Shown: positions 6,547 to 15,627 of the stretch, piece after piece | Layout of the letters: each line of letters starts with the position of its first letter | How positions within the stretch are numbered: position 1 is the first letter of the stretch | Source of the DNA: CBDHFQ01 sp965262565 | GTDB lineage: Bacteria > Bacteroidota > Bacteroidia > J057 | DNA: 32,809 nt | Reading direction: 5' to 3' | Assembly: GCA_965262565.1 (NCBI GenBank) | Contig: CBDHFQ010000022.1 | Coordinates: forward strand, 1 to 32,809 | Position numbers and translations under genes: made by a program | The notes under the pieces: model-generated | What the model was told of the DNA's origin: nothing | Database searches by the model: none | The model's input: only the letters and a program-made list of their open reading frames with translations

Positions 6547-9500
6547 TCAATATCTGCCATATAACTTGACCCATTTCTTCAACCTTTCTTTTACTTCTTC
6601 AGTGATATTCTCTTTTACTAATCTCCACTGCCAATTCCCTTCGGTAGTGCCTGGCTTATTCATCCTCGCTGTCTCTCCCAATCCCAACACATCCTGCATA
6701 GGCACAATCACAGTTTGACCTATTGATCCGTAGGCTTCTTGAATCATGGAAGCTGAAATATCGGTTTCACTCTTAGGAATCCTTAAATAAGCTCTCACTC
6801 TTTCCTGATCCTCAGAATCAAGTTCATTTTCGAACCAGCCATTAAGTGTATTATTATCATGCGTACCCGTATAAACAATGGCATGGCGGTGATGTTGATG
6901 AGTGATATGTAAATTTGAAGCAATCTCAGGCCCAAAAGCAAATTGGAGCACCAGCATTCCCGGCAATCCAAAGGTATCTCTCAGTTGATATACAGGCTCA
7001 TCGATTTCACCCAAATCTTCCGCTACAAATGGGAGGGAAGGAACATATTTCTTTAAGGTAGCAAAAAGTTCCATTCCACCTCCTTTGATCCAGGCACCAT
7101 TGACGGCAGTTTTTTCTGAAGCAGGCACTTCCCAATAAGCTGAAAAACCCCTAAAGTGATCCAGCCTTATTAAATCAAATAATGCTGTATTTCTCCTTAT
7201 CCGATTGACCCACCATTGATAATCCGTAGCAGCCAACCTTTCCCAATCAAATACAGGCATTCCCCACAATTGGCCCGTTTCACTAAAATAATCCGGCGGT
7301 ACTCCAGCCACAAACTTCGGCCTTAATTGCTCATCTAACTTAAACAAATCAGGATGGGCCCAGACATCCGCACTATCATAGCTCGTATAAATAGGAATAT
7401 CTCCCATCAGCATTATTCCCTTCTCATGACAATAAGACTTCAATGCTCTCCACTGTTGATCAAAGAGAAACTGCAATAATTTTTCCTTTTCTATCTCTTT
7501 ACGACATGCTTCTTTTATTTTTTCCACGGCCATGGGCTCTCTAAACCTATAAGCAGCTTCCCACTCCGCCCAGTTCGCTCCCTGATGTTTTGCCTTAATC
7601 GCCACAAAAAGCGCATAATCATTTAACCAATAGGCTTCCCGCTGGCAAAAGCTGATATATTCATTCCTCCATGCTACCGTGCTATGCTTAGGGAAGCGCT
7701 GATATACCTCCTCAAATAGCTCATTTCTCTGTTGTTCAACCAACTCATAATCCACCTTCCCATCAGCAGAAGAAATTTGTTCTGGCAAGCTGGAGATAAG
7801 GTGTTGTTGATATAATATGTCGGGGCTAATCAAAAAGGTGTTGGCAGCAAAAGAAGAAGGAGAGCTGTAGGGAGAATAAGCGGTGCTTCCTTCTACTGGA
7901 TTGAGCGGGAGAATTTGCCATACTCTTTGACCGGAATCAGCTAAAAAATCCACAAATGCGTAGGCTTCTGGTCCAAGATCTCCTATACCGAATGGCGATG
8001 GTAAGGAGCTGATATGCATAAAAATTCCAGCCTTTCTATCGGAAGGAGACCTATGAGAGCTTAAGGTAGCGATAGGAAAATGGGAAAGGAGATCTGTTAT
8101 CCTTGCTTTTTCATATATCGAGTGATGTTCTCCTGTCAATTCATTTTTCCAGTGATAAGGGAAAAAATCCGGTAAATGTAGGGTAGTATCTTGCCAGTCT
8201 ATTTGTTGTGCCAATGAGCCATGCTTAGCCTTTAATAACTGTTGGGGAAATCTGGGGACCAAACAAATCAGGTATTGTTCTTCGTGGCGGCGTAAGAATG
8301 CGATTAAATGATCTTTACCGCTTCCTGTAATACGTAGTGGGACATAAGTTCCCTGATGAAACAGATCTGGCATTCGTTTTCTAAGGTTCAATAACCTATC
8401 GTGAAGCCATAATTTGATTTTCCCGCTTCTTCTCGTATCCCATAATTCTTTAAGCAAGGTAGCAAGAGGCAATTGTTGGGCTTCCCTAATTTCTGTCAAC
8501 AGCCGTCTGCGAAGTTGATAATCTATCGCCCTTCTATTATCTGGATCTACCAGACTGAGATTCCAGCATTCGCTTCCCTGATAAATGTCGGGTACTCCAG
8601 GGCAGCAAATTTTCAGCGCCACCTGAGAAAGCGAATTTAATATGCCTGGATCTACCACTTTATTAAAGAATGCTTCGAAAGATTCCAGGAATCCTTCATG
8701 CTTCAATAGCTGTCTACATAGATCATTGACCGTAAATTCATAAGCTTTGTTCGGTTGACTCCAGGAAGTCCGCAATTTTGCTTCTCTAAAAGCCTTGGTC
8801 AAATACTTATCCAGCCTGGCAGGAAAATCATCCTCAGTTAGTTGTCCACTCATAGGACAGGCCCCTAATATAGTTTGAAAGATAAAATAAAGTTCCTTCT
8901 CCTCTATATTGATCTTATTGCCTGACATTAGGGTGTGAGCAATATCCATCCATTGTATGACCACCTCTTGCCATTCACTGGCACACTCACTTATGACCAG
9001 AAGTCTTGCTCTTATATCTTCACCTCTTTTCGTATCGTGGGTAGAAGTGGTATTGAGGGATAAAGGGTTGGAAGCCTGTCTGTCAATCATATTTTCATGA
9101 AACTGCTCTGGCTCCAGGCTGAAAAGGTGTGCCTGACCTCCTACCTCATTATGCGCTATGAATCGATGATTTATATACATATAGGTATCTTCTACCCCTT
9201 TGGCCATCAATGGTCCCGTATACTGCATGGATCGTTGCAGAAATTTCAGCGCAGCTTTTTCTTCATCTTCTGATGAAAATGTGTGCTTCACAAAATAAGA
9301 TCTCATTAGGGCCACCATATCTTGTAGCACTTCTTTCCGAGATTGTATTTGATCTAATACTTTGGAAATGAGATGTTTATCAGATGGAGAAAAAGGAAAT
9401 TGGTTAGCATAAATTCGATATAACGGAAAAGAGGTCAGCCATTCTTCTATCCATAATCCGATCATTTCGTCTATATCTTTTTTTCCTAGCCAAGTAGTAG

Positions 9501-10842
9501 GAAATAGGCTCCACTCCTTCACCATTCTGATTAAATTTTCCCGCTCTCCATTCATGCGTTCCTTTAGAATAAATCTTTTTAGCTGATAAATGTCATCTTT
9601 TATTAATTGATCATAAGATTGGGTACTTTTCCAATGTCTATATGACTTAAGTGTTTGTAATGGATGTGCCGGGGTCAATTGAAGATAAAGATGGGTTAGC
9701 GCTACTTCATGTTGGGGATAGGTAAGGAGATAATTTACCCAATTCAAAAATTCATAACCAGTCGTTCCATTACTTTCCCAATGCGTGGGAATTTTTTCCT
9801 GATGCTCTAATATTTTTTCTACTAAAATAGTAGGATGTTCTCCGATGAGCGCTCTTAGTTGAGACAAATATTGAGTCGGATCATACAAGCCATCAATGTG
9901 ATCCACTCTCACTCCTTGCCAATATCCTTCATTTATATGTTTTCGAATGAGTAAATGTACATCTTCAAATACTGCATAATCCTGTACATTAAGACAAATT
10001 AAATCATTGACAGTAAAAAATCTTCTGTAGTTTATTATTCTTTCTGTAGTGTGCCAATGTACAAGTGTAAAATACTGCCAATCCAGAAGTTGGTTAAATA
10101 TACTTTGATTGTCATTTACGAATGCTATACATGATGAAAAATAGGACAGAATACGTTCATCTTCCACCGATAGCCTAAATAATCGATGTTTCCATTCCGA
10201 CCATTCCGCCATTCGGGTAGTTGAGAGAGATATAGGAGGAGGAATATTCGATAAGTGATCAGCCACTAATGGTGGAACCGGAGGGGAGGATACACCTCCT
10301 TGTCTTTTAAAAATAAATGGATATGATCTATAGCTAAGAGGGAGAAGTATGTCATACACATTCAAGTATAGACCATCTCTATTCATTCCCAAAGTAATAC
10401 TACCTTCCTGAAAGAGTTTTAGTAACGGCTTATCCAGTATGGGAAGAATAATTTTATGCGTTAAGGTAGGGTGTTCCCAGTCTATATCGAAGTAATTTGC
10501 ATGAGGAGCCATTTTCCCCCATTCGAATATTTCTGCGATCCACTTATTTTCTAGGCTATAGGCCATATGATTGGGAACGATATCTTGAATCCACCCCATT
10601 TCTTTTTCTTTGAGGGAGAGGTAAAGGGCATATAGTTGTTCCCAACCTCCTAAGCCAGCTTGTATAATATGTGGGTCAATAGCATCATATCCATGTGAAC
10701 TTCCCTTTTTCGCACCTAGAATGGGCGAAGCATAAATGGTTTGAATGCCTAATTGTTCAAGATAGTCAAGTAAATGGCGAGCATCGGAAAAGGTAAAGTC
10801 AGCAGAAAATTGACAACGATAAGTAGAAATAGGATGATACAT
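6547..10842 (-). CDS. Fusion of maltooligosyltrehalose synthase (TreY) and 4-alpha-glucanotransferase (MalQ)
   Basis: A 1431-residue bifunctional protein. Residues 1 to about 930 are TreY (GH13), which converts the reducing-end alpha-1,4 bond of a maltodextrin to an alpha,alpha-1,1 bond. Its start YRCQFSADFTFSDA and SSHGYDAIDPH are typical, and the catalytic triad is visible as Asp314 (VRVDHIDGL), Glu342 (ILVEKIL) and Asp603 (STHDTKRG). Residues about 936-1431 are MalQ (GH77), which transfers glucan segments: GIFMHISSLPSPFGIGDLGP, Asp1228 (IRLDHFRGF), Glu1275 (FVAEDLGE) and Asp1329 (GTHDNNTLNGW). Both halves are full-length with complete active sites. It starts 10 bp after the treZ stop, so the two are co-transcribed and probably translationally coupled. 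The logical role is to turn glycogen-derived maltodextrins into trehalose while recycling short chains. No debranching enzyme gene is in the window. Confidence 0.95.
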   Translation of the reverse strand: MYHPISTYRCQFSADFTFSDARHLLDYLEQLGIQTIYASPILGAKKGSSHGYDAIDPHIIQAGLGGWEQLYALYLSLKEKEMGWIQDIVPNHMAYSLENKWIAEIFEWGKMAPHANYFDIDWEHPTLTHKIILPILDKPLLKLFQEGSITLGMNRDGLYLNVYDILLPLSYRSYPFIFKRQGGVSSPPVPPLVADHLSNIPPPISLSTTRMAEWSEWKHRLFRLSVEDERILSYFSSCIAFVNDNQSIFNQLLDWQYFTLVHWHTTERIINYRRFFTVNDLICLNVQDYAVFEDVHLLIRKHINEGYWQGVRVDHIDGLYDPTQYLSQLRALIGEHPTILVEKILEHQEKIPTHWESNGTTGYEFLNWVNYLLTYPQHEVALTHLYLQLTPAHPLQTLKSYRHWKSTQSYDQLIKDDIYQLKRFILKERMNGERENLIRMVKEWSLFPTTWLGKKDIDEMIGLWIEEWLTSFPLYRIYANQFPFSPSDKHLISKVLDQIQSRKEVLQDMVALMRSYFVKHTFSSEDEEKAALKFLQRSMQYTGPLMAKGVEDTYMYINHRFIAHNEVGGQAHLFSLEPEQFHENMIDRQASNPLSLNTTSTHDTKRGEDIRARLLVISECASEWQEVVIQWMDIAHTLMSGNKINIEEKELYFIFQTILGACPMSGQLTEDDFPARLDKYLTKAFREAKLRTSWSQPNKAYEFTVNDLCRQLLKHEGFLESFEAFFNKVVDPGILNSLSQVALKICCPGVPDIYQGSECWNLSLVDPDNRRAIDYQLRRRLLTEIREAQQLPLATLLKELWDTRRSGKIKLWLHDRLLNLRKRMPDLFHQGTYVPLRITGSGKDHLIAFLRRHEEQYLICLVPRFPQQLLKAKHGSLAQQIDWQDTTLHLPDFFPYHWKNELTGEHHSIYEKARITDLLSHFPIATLSSHRSPSDRKAGIFMHISSLPSPFGIGDLGPEAYAFVDFLADSGQRVWQILPLNPVEGSTAYSPYSSPSSFAANTFLISPDILYQQHLISSLPEQISSADGKVDYELVEQQRNELFEEVYQRFPKHSTVAWRNEYISFCQREAYWLNDYALFVAIKAKHQGANWAEWEAAYRFREPMAVEKIKEACRKEIEKEKLLQFLFDQQWRALKSYCHEKGIMLMGDIPIYTSYDSADVWAHPDLFKLDEQLRPKFVAGVPPDYFSETGQLWGMPVFDWERLAATDYQWWVNRIRRNTALFDLIRLDHFRGFSAYWEVPASEKTAVNGAWIKGGGMELFATLKKYVPSLPFVAEDLGEIDEPVYQLRDTFGLPGMLVLQFAFGPEIASNLHITHQHHRHAIVYTGTHDNNTLNGWFENELDSEDQERVRAYLRIPKSETDISASMIQEAYGSIGQTVIVPMQDVLGLGETARMNKPGTTEGNWQWRLVKENITEEVKERLKKWVKLYGRY

Positions 10843-10852
10843 TCGGAGCTGA

Positions 10853-12694
10853 TTAACGCATATATAGAACTAGAGATTCTTGATTTACAATTATTTCTGA
10901 TCTTCCATCCCATTTATCCGGACTTGATTCACCACTTCCTTCCCATTCTTTCGCAGTCGAATCCAGGATTTTACTCCAGGCTTTCTCTGAATTATCTATA
11001 ATTGGGGGAAGTATGAGATTGAGTGAATTAGGAGATAAATTGCAGATGACCAGTAGTTGGAAGGATTCATGCCATCTGTTGATGATTAACCCATGATCGT
11101 CATCTAATTTCTCTACGATCATATTTTCGCGTATTCCATGCCTTAACACACTATTGGTTTTTCGTAGAAATATCCATTTTCTGTAGTATGAAAGAAGTGC
11201 CTGGCTATGTTCTTCTCTTAGTCTACTCCATGGTAAGGTTGAGGTTTGAAATGTAGTCTCTGATTTGGGATCTGGTGCTTCTCCTTTATTATGAAAAGCG
11301 GCAAACTCACTTTTTCTTCCTTCTCTTACGGCCTCTACCAATGCCGGATCTTGGTGATCGATGAAATAAAGGAAAGGACTTTTTTCGCCATACTCTTCTC
11401 CCATAAACATGAGTGGAGTAAAAGGGCTAATAAAGGTCAAACCGGCTGCCACTTTTAACATCTCGAAAGAAATTAACTGCCCCATCCTTTCGCCCAGCAT
11501 TCTATTACCTATCTGATCATGATTTTGAAGACAAACTAGAAATTTTTCGCCGGGGATACCCTCTGTAGACTTTCCAAAAGTCTTTTTCCTGTAGGAAGAA
11601 TAAACTCCGTCATACACATATGCATCCCTTAGTGTTTTAGTAATATGCCATAGATCTCCAAAATCTTCATAATAGGCATTTCTTTCCCCTGTTACGTATG
11701 CGTGCACAGCATGATGAAATTCATCGCACCATTGAGCATCTAGTCCGTAACCGCCTTGATTTATGGGAGTAATATATTTGGGATCGTTTAAATCGCTTTC
11801 CCCAATCAGATGAATTTCCCGATCTTGTGAATATTTCAGTTTGCTTACTTCCTCGCTAATGTCGGCTAGTATATGAGTTGGACTAAAGTCTTTAATCGCA
11901 TGGATAGCATCCAACCTTAGCCCATCAAAATGAAAATCCCTGATCCAACTTAGGCACAATTGTAAAAAATAATTTCTTACTCCATCTGAATAAGCATCAT
12001 CGTAGTTGATGGATTTTCCCCAGGGTGTTTTGTAATTTTCCGTAAAATATGGCCCAAAATGGGATAAATAATTTCCTTCAGGCCCTAAATGATTAATTAC
12101 GACATCGAGAATAACAGCCATCCCCTTTCTGTGGCATGCATTTATTAAGGACATCAAGCCTTGAGGACCTCCGTAAGAATCTTGAACGGCGAACGGAAAT
12201 ACCCCATCATACCCCCAGTTTCTGGTACCTGGAAATTGACCTACTGGCATTAATTCTATCGTATTGATTCCCAATTCTAACAAATAATCCAGCTTCCCTT
12301 GAATATCAGCAAAAGTACCTTTAGCGGTAAAAGTGCCCGTATGTAACTCATATACAATGAGATCTTTCAAAGGAATTCCACTCCAGGTAGCATCGGTCCA
12401 GGAATACGAAGAAACATCTACCAAGGCAGAAGGACCGTGAACTCCTTCTGGTTGAGATAAAGAAGCAGGATCAGCTAATAATTGGTCGTTCAATTTATAT
12501 TGGTACAACATTCCTTCCTCCGCACCTTCCAGCCGAATACTCCAATAACCATAATTTTCACGCTGTAATGAGAAGGGACTTTGGTTTACATCAGGTATAT
12601 GTAGTTCAATTTGCTGAGTGAGAGGTGCCCAAATTCTAAACTCCCAAAGGTTAGTTTCTGGAATTGGATGCGCGCCGATCATGCTTTTTATCAT
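10853..12694 (-). CDS. treZ: Malto-oligosyltrehalose trehalohydrolase
   Basis: A 613-residue GH13 enzyme that releases free trehalose from the maltooligosyltrehalose made by TreY, in the cytoplasm. Residues about 5-95 form the N-terminal beta-sandwich (CBM48-like; LWEFRIWAPL, GMLYQYKLN). The barrel follows: IVYELHTGTFT, NWGYDGVFPFAVQDSYGGP and DVVINHLGPEGNYL are TreZ hallmarks. Catalytic residues are Asp262 (DGLRLDAIHAI), Glu299 (IGESDL) and Asp393 (QNHDQIGNR). The length is normal. It is the first gene of a two-gene unit with the treY-malQ fusion. The ATG at 12694 gives MIKSMIGAHPIPE; the second Met (residue 5) is an equally possible start. The 764 bp upstream hold no gene. Confidence 0.95.
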   Translation of the reverse strand: MIKSMIGAHPIPETNLWEFRIWAPLTQQIELHIPDVNQSPFSLQRENYGYWSIRLEGAEEGMLYQYKLNDQLLADPASLSQPEGVHGPSALVDVSSYSWTDATWSGIPLKDLIVYELHTGTFTAKGTFADIQGKLDYLLELGINTIELMPVGQFPGTRNWGYDGVFPFAVQDSYGGPQGLMSLINACHRKGMAVILDVVINHLGPEGNYLSHFGPYFTENYKTPWGKSINYDDAYSDGVRNYFLQLCLSWIRDFHFDGLRLDAIHAIKDFSPTHILADISEEVSKLKYSQDREIHLIGESDLNDPKYITPINQGGYGLDAQWCDEFHHAVHAYVTGERNAYYEDFGDLWHITKTLRDAYVYDGVYSSYRKKTFGKSTEGIPGEKFLVCLQNHDQIGNRMLGERMGQLISFEMLKVAAGLTFISPFTPLMFMGEEYGEKSPFLYFIDHQDPALVEAVREGRKSEFAAFHNKGEAPDPKSETTFQTSTLPWSRLREEHSQALLSYYRKWIFLRKTNSVLRHGIRENMIVEKLDDDHGLIINRWHESFQLLVICNLSPNSLNLILPPIIDNSEKAWSKILDSTAKEWEGSGESSPDKWDGRSEIIVNQESLVLYMR

Positions 12695-13458
12695 GTTTCT
12701 TCTTTATTGCGGTAAGGATTACACGTTTTCTTTTCCGTTGCTCAATTCACATAGAAAAAGTCAATATCTTGGAAAAGATAAAGCAAACACGGGACTTACT
12801 CAATTGCTGGTGATAAATATTAACTATTTATTTTTAGGAAAGTGGTCATTCTATAAAGATGTTAGAGATAGATTATCTATAAATTGATTTTAAGTTTATC
12901 AACTTAATAAGATCCGGGAAAAAGTTTTGAGAGATTAAAAAAATGCAAGTTAGTAATTCATTAAAGCTTTTCTTTAAGTTCAAGTCTCCTTGCTGGAAGC
13001 GATTCGGAATAGTGTTAGTGCATATAAGATGATCATCTTACTTTACATCATTAATTCGATTCTATAAAACCTATTATTTCGTTTTTGCTGATTAACACTG
13101 AATTCTATTTTGTAATTCCTTCTCGTCATCCTTACATCTCGTTTTCGGTAAATTTCATATAAGAGTAATGTAAAAATTGGCTGCAGTGTTAAACAATTTT
13201 TCACTCAATGAATTTCTATTTTTCAATTAAGCGTTAGCATTCCTGAAATATTACAACTTGAATTTTATATCCAGTAAGATTGAATCGAAAGGTAGGATAA
13301 CAAGGTAACCGATCTCTGAAGTTGTGGAGGTTTACCTAAAAATTCGTTACAAATATATGCCTCTATATTCCCCATGTATTGTAATTCATAATACATGTAG
13401 AATTTCAAATAGACATTATAAACGCCTGGAGAACCAGGAGGTATGAAGAAATGATTAC
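12695..13458. other. Long intergenic region without a credible gene
   Basis: 764 bp between treZ (its 5' side) and the XRE regulator (its 3' side). It must hold the treZ promoter, though no exact TAnnTTTG box was found. It contains the inverted repeat at 13373-13397 and a small stem-loop CCTGG-(AGAA)-CCAGG at 13425-13438, just beyond the regulator stop and without a T-run. One 68-codon stop-free frame on the minus strand (13265-13468) lacks a proper start and is not credited. No tRNA-like or CRISPR-like structure was seen. It may be decayed sequence. Confidence 0.5.
13373..13397. repeat. 8-bp perfect inverted repeat
   Basis: CATGTATT, a 9-base spacer, then AATACATG. It lies about 60 bp beyond the stop codon of the XRE regulator. 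It is not followed by a T-run in either direction, so it is not a standard terminator; a protein-binding site or an RNA hairpin are both possible. Confidence 0.4.
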
Positions 13459-14022
13459 TTACGATTTGTCATTAACGAGTTTGGGAACTGAAAATATTTT
13501 CTTAATCAATTCCCTATTAATTTCAGTTAGGCTTTCAGATACCTCAATTAGTCTTTCATAATCGATTAAAACTGATTTCCATTCATCAGGTAGATCGTTG
13601 AGATTGTATTTTTTAAGTTTAAATTTATGATATTGTTTAAAACCTTCTATAATACTTTGATGATCTATTGATTGCCTGATAAGATTCTGGGTTGAAGCAA
13701 TTTCTCTATCATTAGAAATTTGCTGCGTATCGTTTACGATATCATTTATTGTATCTCTGATAAAACTAACATGATCGTTTTGGATGACCATTTCAACTGT
13801 ATCATTCTCTACAGTTTCGGATAAATCTGTATCTATAAAATCTACCAGATCAACATTAAAAAACTTTGTAATTTTTAATACATTAGCAATGCTTGGCTCT
13901 GCTGTACCTTTCTCGTAGGAAGCTATATTACCTCTATTAAGACCTACTTTTTCAGCAAATGCTTGTTGGCTCAATCTGGAAAGCTTCCGCAAGTACCGCA
14001 TATTTTTACTTATGTAGGTCAT
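13459..14022 (-). CDS. XRE-family helix-turn-helix transcriptional regulator
   Basis: A 187-residue protein with a Cro/CI-type HTH at about residues 5-60: MRYLRKLSRLSQQAFAEKVG followed by LNRGNIASYEKGTAEPS, the classical recognition pattern. Residues about 65-187 are acidic and helical, with no known ligand-binding domain that I recognise; this part may mediate dimerisation. It is transcribed in the same direction as the xylose unit but lies beyond that unit's terminator, with its own -7 box at 14084-14091. Two related inverted repeats around its promoter make autoregulation plausible. Whether it controls the xylose or trehalose genes on either side cannot be told from sequence. Confidence 0.85.
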   Translation of the reverse strand: MTYISKNMRYLRKLSRLSQQAFAEKVGLNRGNIASYEKGTAEPSIANVLKITKFFNVDLVDFIDTDLSETVENDTVEMVIQNDHVSFIRDTINDIVNDTQQISNDREIASTQNLIRQSIDHQSIIEGFKQYHKFKLKKYNLNDLPDEWKSVLIDYERLIEVSESLTEINRELIKKIFSVPKLVNDKS

Positions 14023-14038
14023 TTCATTTAAATTGTGA

Positions 14039-14060
14039 GATAAAAAATGTTACTTTTATC
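14039..14060. promoter_or_regulatory. Candidate operator in the leader of the XRE gene
   Basis: GATAAAA, 8-base spacer, TTTTATC: a perfect 7-bp inverted repeat between the -7 box and the ATG of the XRE regulator. It contains ATAAAAAATGTT (14040-14051), which recurs exactly at 14176-14187. Confidence 0.35.
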
Positions 14061-14083
14061 CATTATTAGACGAATACTTAACA

Positions 14084-14091
14084 CAAAAATA
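14084..14091 (-). promoter_or_regulatory. -7 box for the XRE regulator
   Basis: Minus-strand TATTTTTG matches TAnnTTTG, 61 bp before the ATG at 14022. No TTG-type -33 element is evident, and the region is A/T-rich, so a chance match is possible. Confidence 0.4.
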
Positions 14092-14174
14092 GAAATATTT
14101 TACCTTTTTGTCGATAAAAATTTAAAATATCCGATTACTTTAAATTCGTTTTACATTTAAGGCATAAAAATTTA

Positions 14175-14192
14175 CATAAAAAATGTTTTATG
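14175..14192. promoter_or_regulatory. Second candidate operator, CATAAAA inverted repeat
   Basis: CATAAAA-AATG-TTTTATG is a perfect 7-bp inverted repeat, with another CATAAAA half-site at 14163-14169. It shares the 12-mer ATAAAAAATGTT with the inverted repeat at 14039-14060. It lies between the xylose-unit terminator and the XRE promoter. Confidence 0.3.
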
Positions 14193-14203
14193 ATGCTTTT
14201 AAT

Positions 14204-14242
14204 AAAAAAATCTCCATAAATCTCTAGAGGACTTATGGAGAT
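14204..14242 (-). terminator. Rho-independent terminator of the xylose unit
   Basis: On the minus strand a perfect 10-bp stem ATCTCCATAA / TTATGGAGAT (14233-14242 with 14210-14219) with a 13-base loop is followed by seven T residues. It begins about 27 bp after the xylA stop codon. Confidence 0.85.
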
Positions 14243-14268
14243 GGATAGTTTATGTTAGAAAACATGTG

Positions 14269-15601
14269 TCAAACCAAATATTGGCTGATCAAATTTTCAT
14301 ACATTTCTTGTTTACCACTAATTTGTTTTGGCGTGCCATTTGACGTGGCATATTCTACCAGGCCTTCAAGGCTGATTTTTCCTTCCTCAAAAGCTTTTCC
14401 AGTTCCTTCATCAAAAGAGGCATATCTTCCAGTTTTCCAAGAATTATATGGAGAGTTTTCCAGGATATTGTAAGCCGCCATCAAAGATCTGGCGAATGCA
14501 TCCATTCCTCCTATATGTGCCAGGAAGAGATCTTCAGGATCAGTAGAGTTTCTTCGCAATTTTGCGTCAAAATTTATTCCTCCATGTGTAAAGCCACCAG
14601 CCTGAAGTATGACCAACATAGCCTGTGTTAACTCAAACATATCCATGGGAAATTGATCGGTATCCCAGCCATTTTGATAATCTCCTCTATTGGCATCAAT
14701 GCTACCTAATAAGCCAGCATTAGCTGACTACAGTTAATTCATGCTCAAATGTATGACCTGCTAGGGTAGCGTGATTTACTTCTATATTCAATTTGAAATC
14801 ATCCATTAAATCAAACTCCCTGAGAAAAGAGGTTACAGTAGCAGCGTCAAAATCATATTGATGCTTGGTTGGTTCAGCTGGTTTAGGTTCAATAAGAAAT
14901 GTTCCCGTAAATCCATTCTTTCTCCCATAATCCCGAGCCAATTGTAGAAATCGTGCCAAATGTTCCTGTTCGCGCTTCATATCTGTATTCAAGAGGCTAA
15001 GATATCCTTCTCTACCTCCCCAAAATACATAATTACTCCCCCCTAATTCAATCGTAGCATCCAATGCATTTTTCACTTGGGTCGCTGCATAACTTACTAC
15101 CTGAAAATCTGGATTTGTAGCGGCTCCATTCATATAGCGCGGATGGGAGAATAAGTTAGCCGTACCCCAAAGTAATTGAATACCTGAAGCTTGTTGCTTT
15201 TCCTTGGCATAACTTACGATAGTTTCCATTCTTCTACGGGTTTCAGCGATAGTATCACCTTCATCGACTACATCTACATCATGAAAACAATAAAACGGAA
15301 TCCCTATTTTAGAAATAAACTCAAACGCAGCGTCCATTTTCTGTTTAGCCCTATCCAGGGGGTCAGAAGCAGTTTCCCAAGGTAAATGGCGCGGTCCTGG
15401 ACCAAAAGGATCTCCTCCTGTATTACAGAAGCTATGCCAGTAGGCTACAGCAAAACGAAGATGTTCTGCCATCGTTTTTTGCCCTACCATTTTGTCAGCT
15501 TCGTAATATTTAAATGCCAAGGGATTATCAGAACCTGTTCCTTCAAATGGGATACGTTCTACACCAGGAAAATAGATTTGACCTCCGGTAGTAATTTGCA
15601 T
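14269..15601 (-). pseudogene. xylA: Xylose isomerase, split by a one-base frameshift
   Basis: Xylose isomerase converts D-xylose to D-xylulose. The first frame (15601-14720) encodes 293 residues starting MQITTGGQIYFPGVERIPFE, with the active-site CFHDVD (His107, Asp110), LIEPKPAEPTKHQYDFD and EVNHATLAGHTFEHEL, then hits TAA at 14720-14722. The next frame continues without a gap: ANAGLLGSIDANRGDYQNGW, then GGFTHGGINFDAK and HIGGMDAFARSL, to the stop at 14269. Removing one base near 14720-14726 restores a 443-residue protein, the normal class II length, with every metal ligand region intact. There is no homopolymer at the site. The rest of the protein is well conserved, so this is either a very recent mutation, an assembly error, or, less likely, recoding. 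It is the last gene of the unit, 26 bp after xylB. Confidence 0.9.
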
Positions 15602-15627
15602 AGTTTTCGTGTTGTTGTTAGTAATTG

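Noticed and set aside
12618..12887. Plus-strand 89-codon frame overlapping the treZ start
   Set aside because: Its first part is antisense to treZ and the rest is low-information sequence; no domain or signal is recognisable.
13287..13300. 14-mer GAAAGGTAGGATAA repeated at 21545-21558
   Set aside because: A few exact 14-mer repeats are expected by chance in about 33 kb on both strands, and the two contexts share nothing else.
13265..13468. 68-codon stop-free minus-strand frame after the XRE regulator (contains IPPGSPGVYNVYLKFYMYYE)
   Set aside because: There is an in-frame stop just before it and no start codon until 43 codons from its end; Tyr-rich content is expected from A/T-rich sequence. 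It could only be a decayed fragment.
14715..14730. Programmed +1 frameshift as the explanation of the split xylA
   Set aside because: The AGC codon before UAA would re-pair poorly after slipping to GCU, and no Shine-Dalgarno-like stimulator is seen as in prfB; mutation or assembly error is simpler. Kept only as a remote option.
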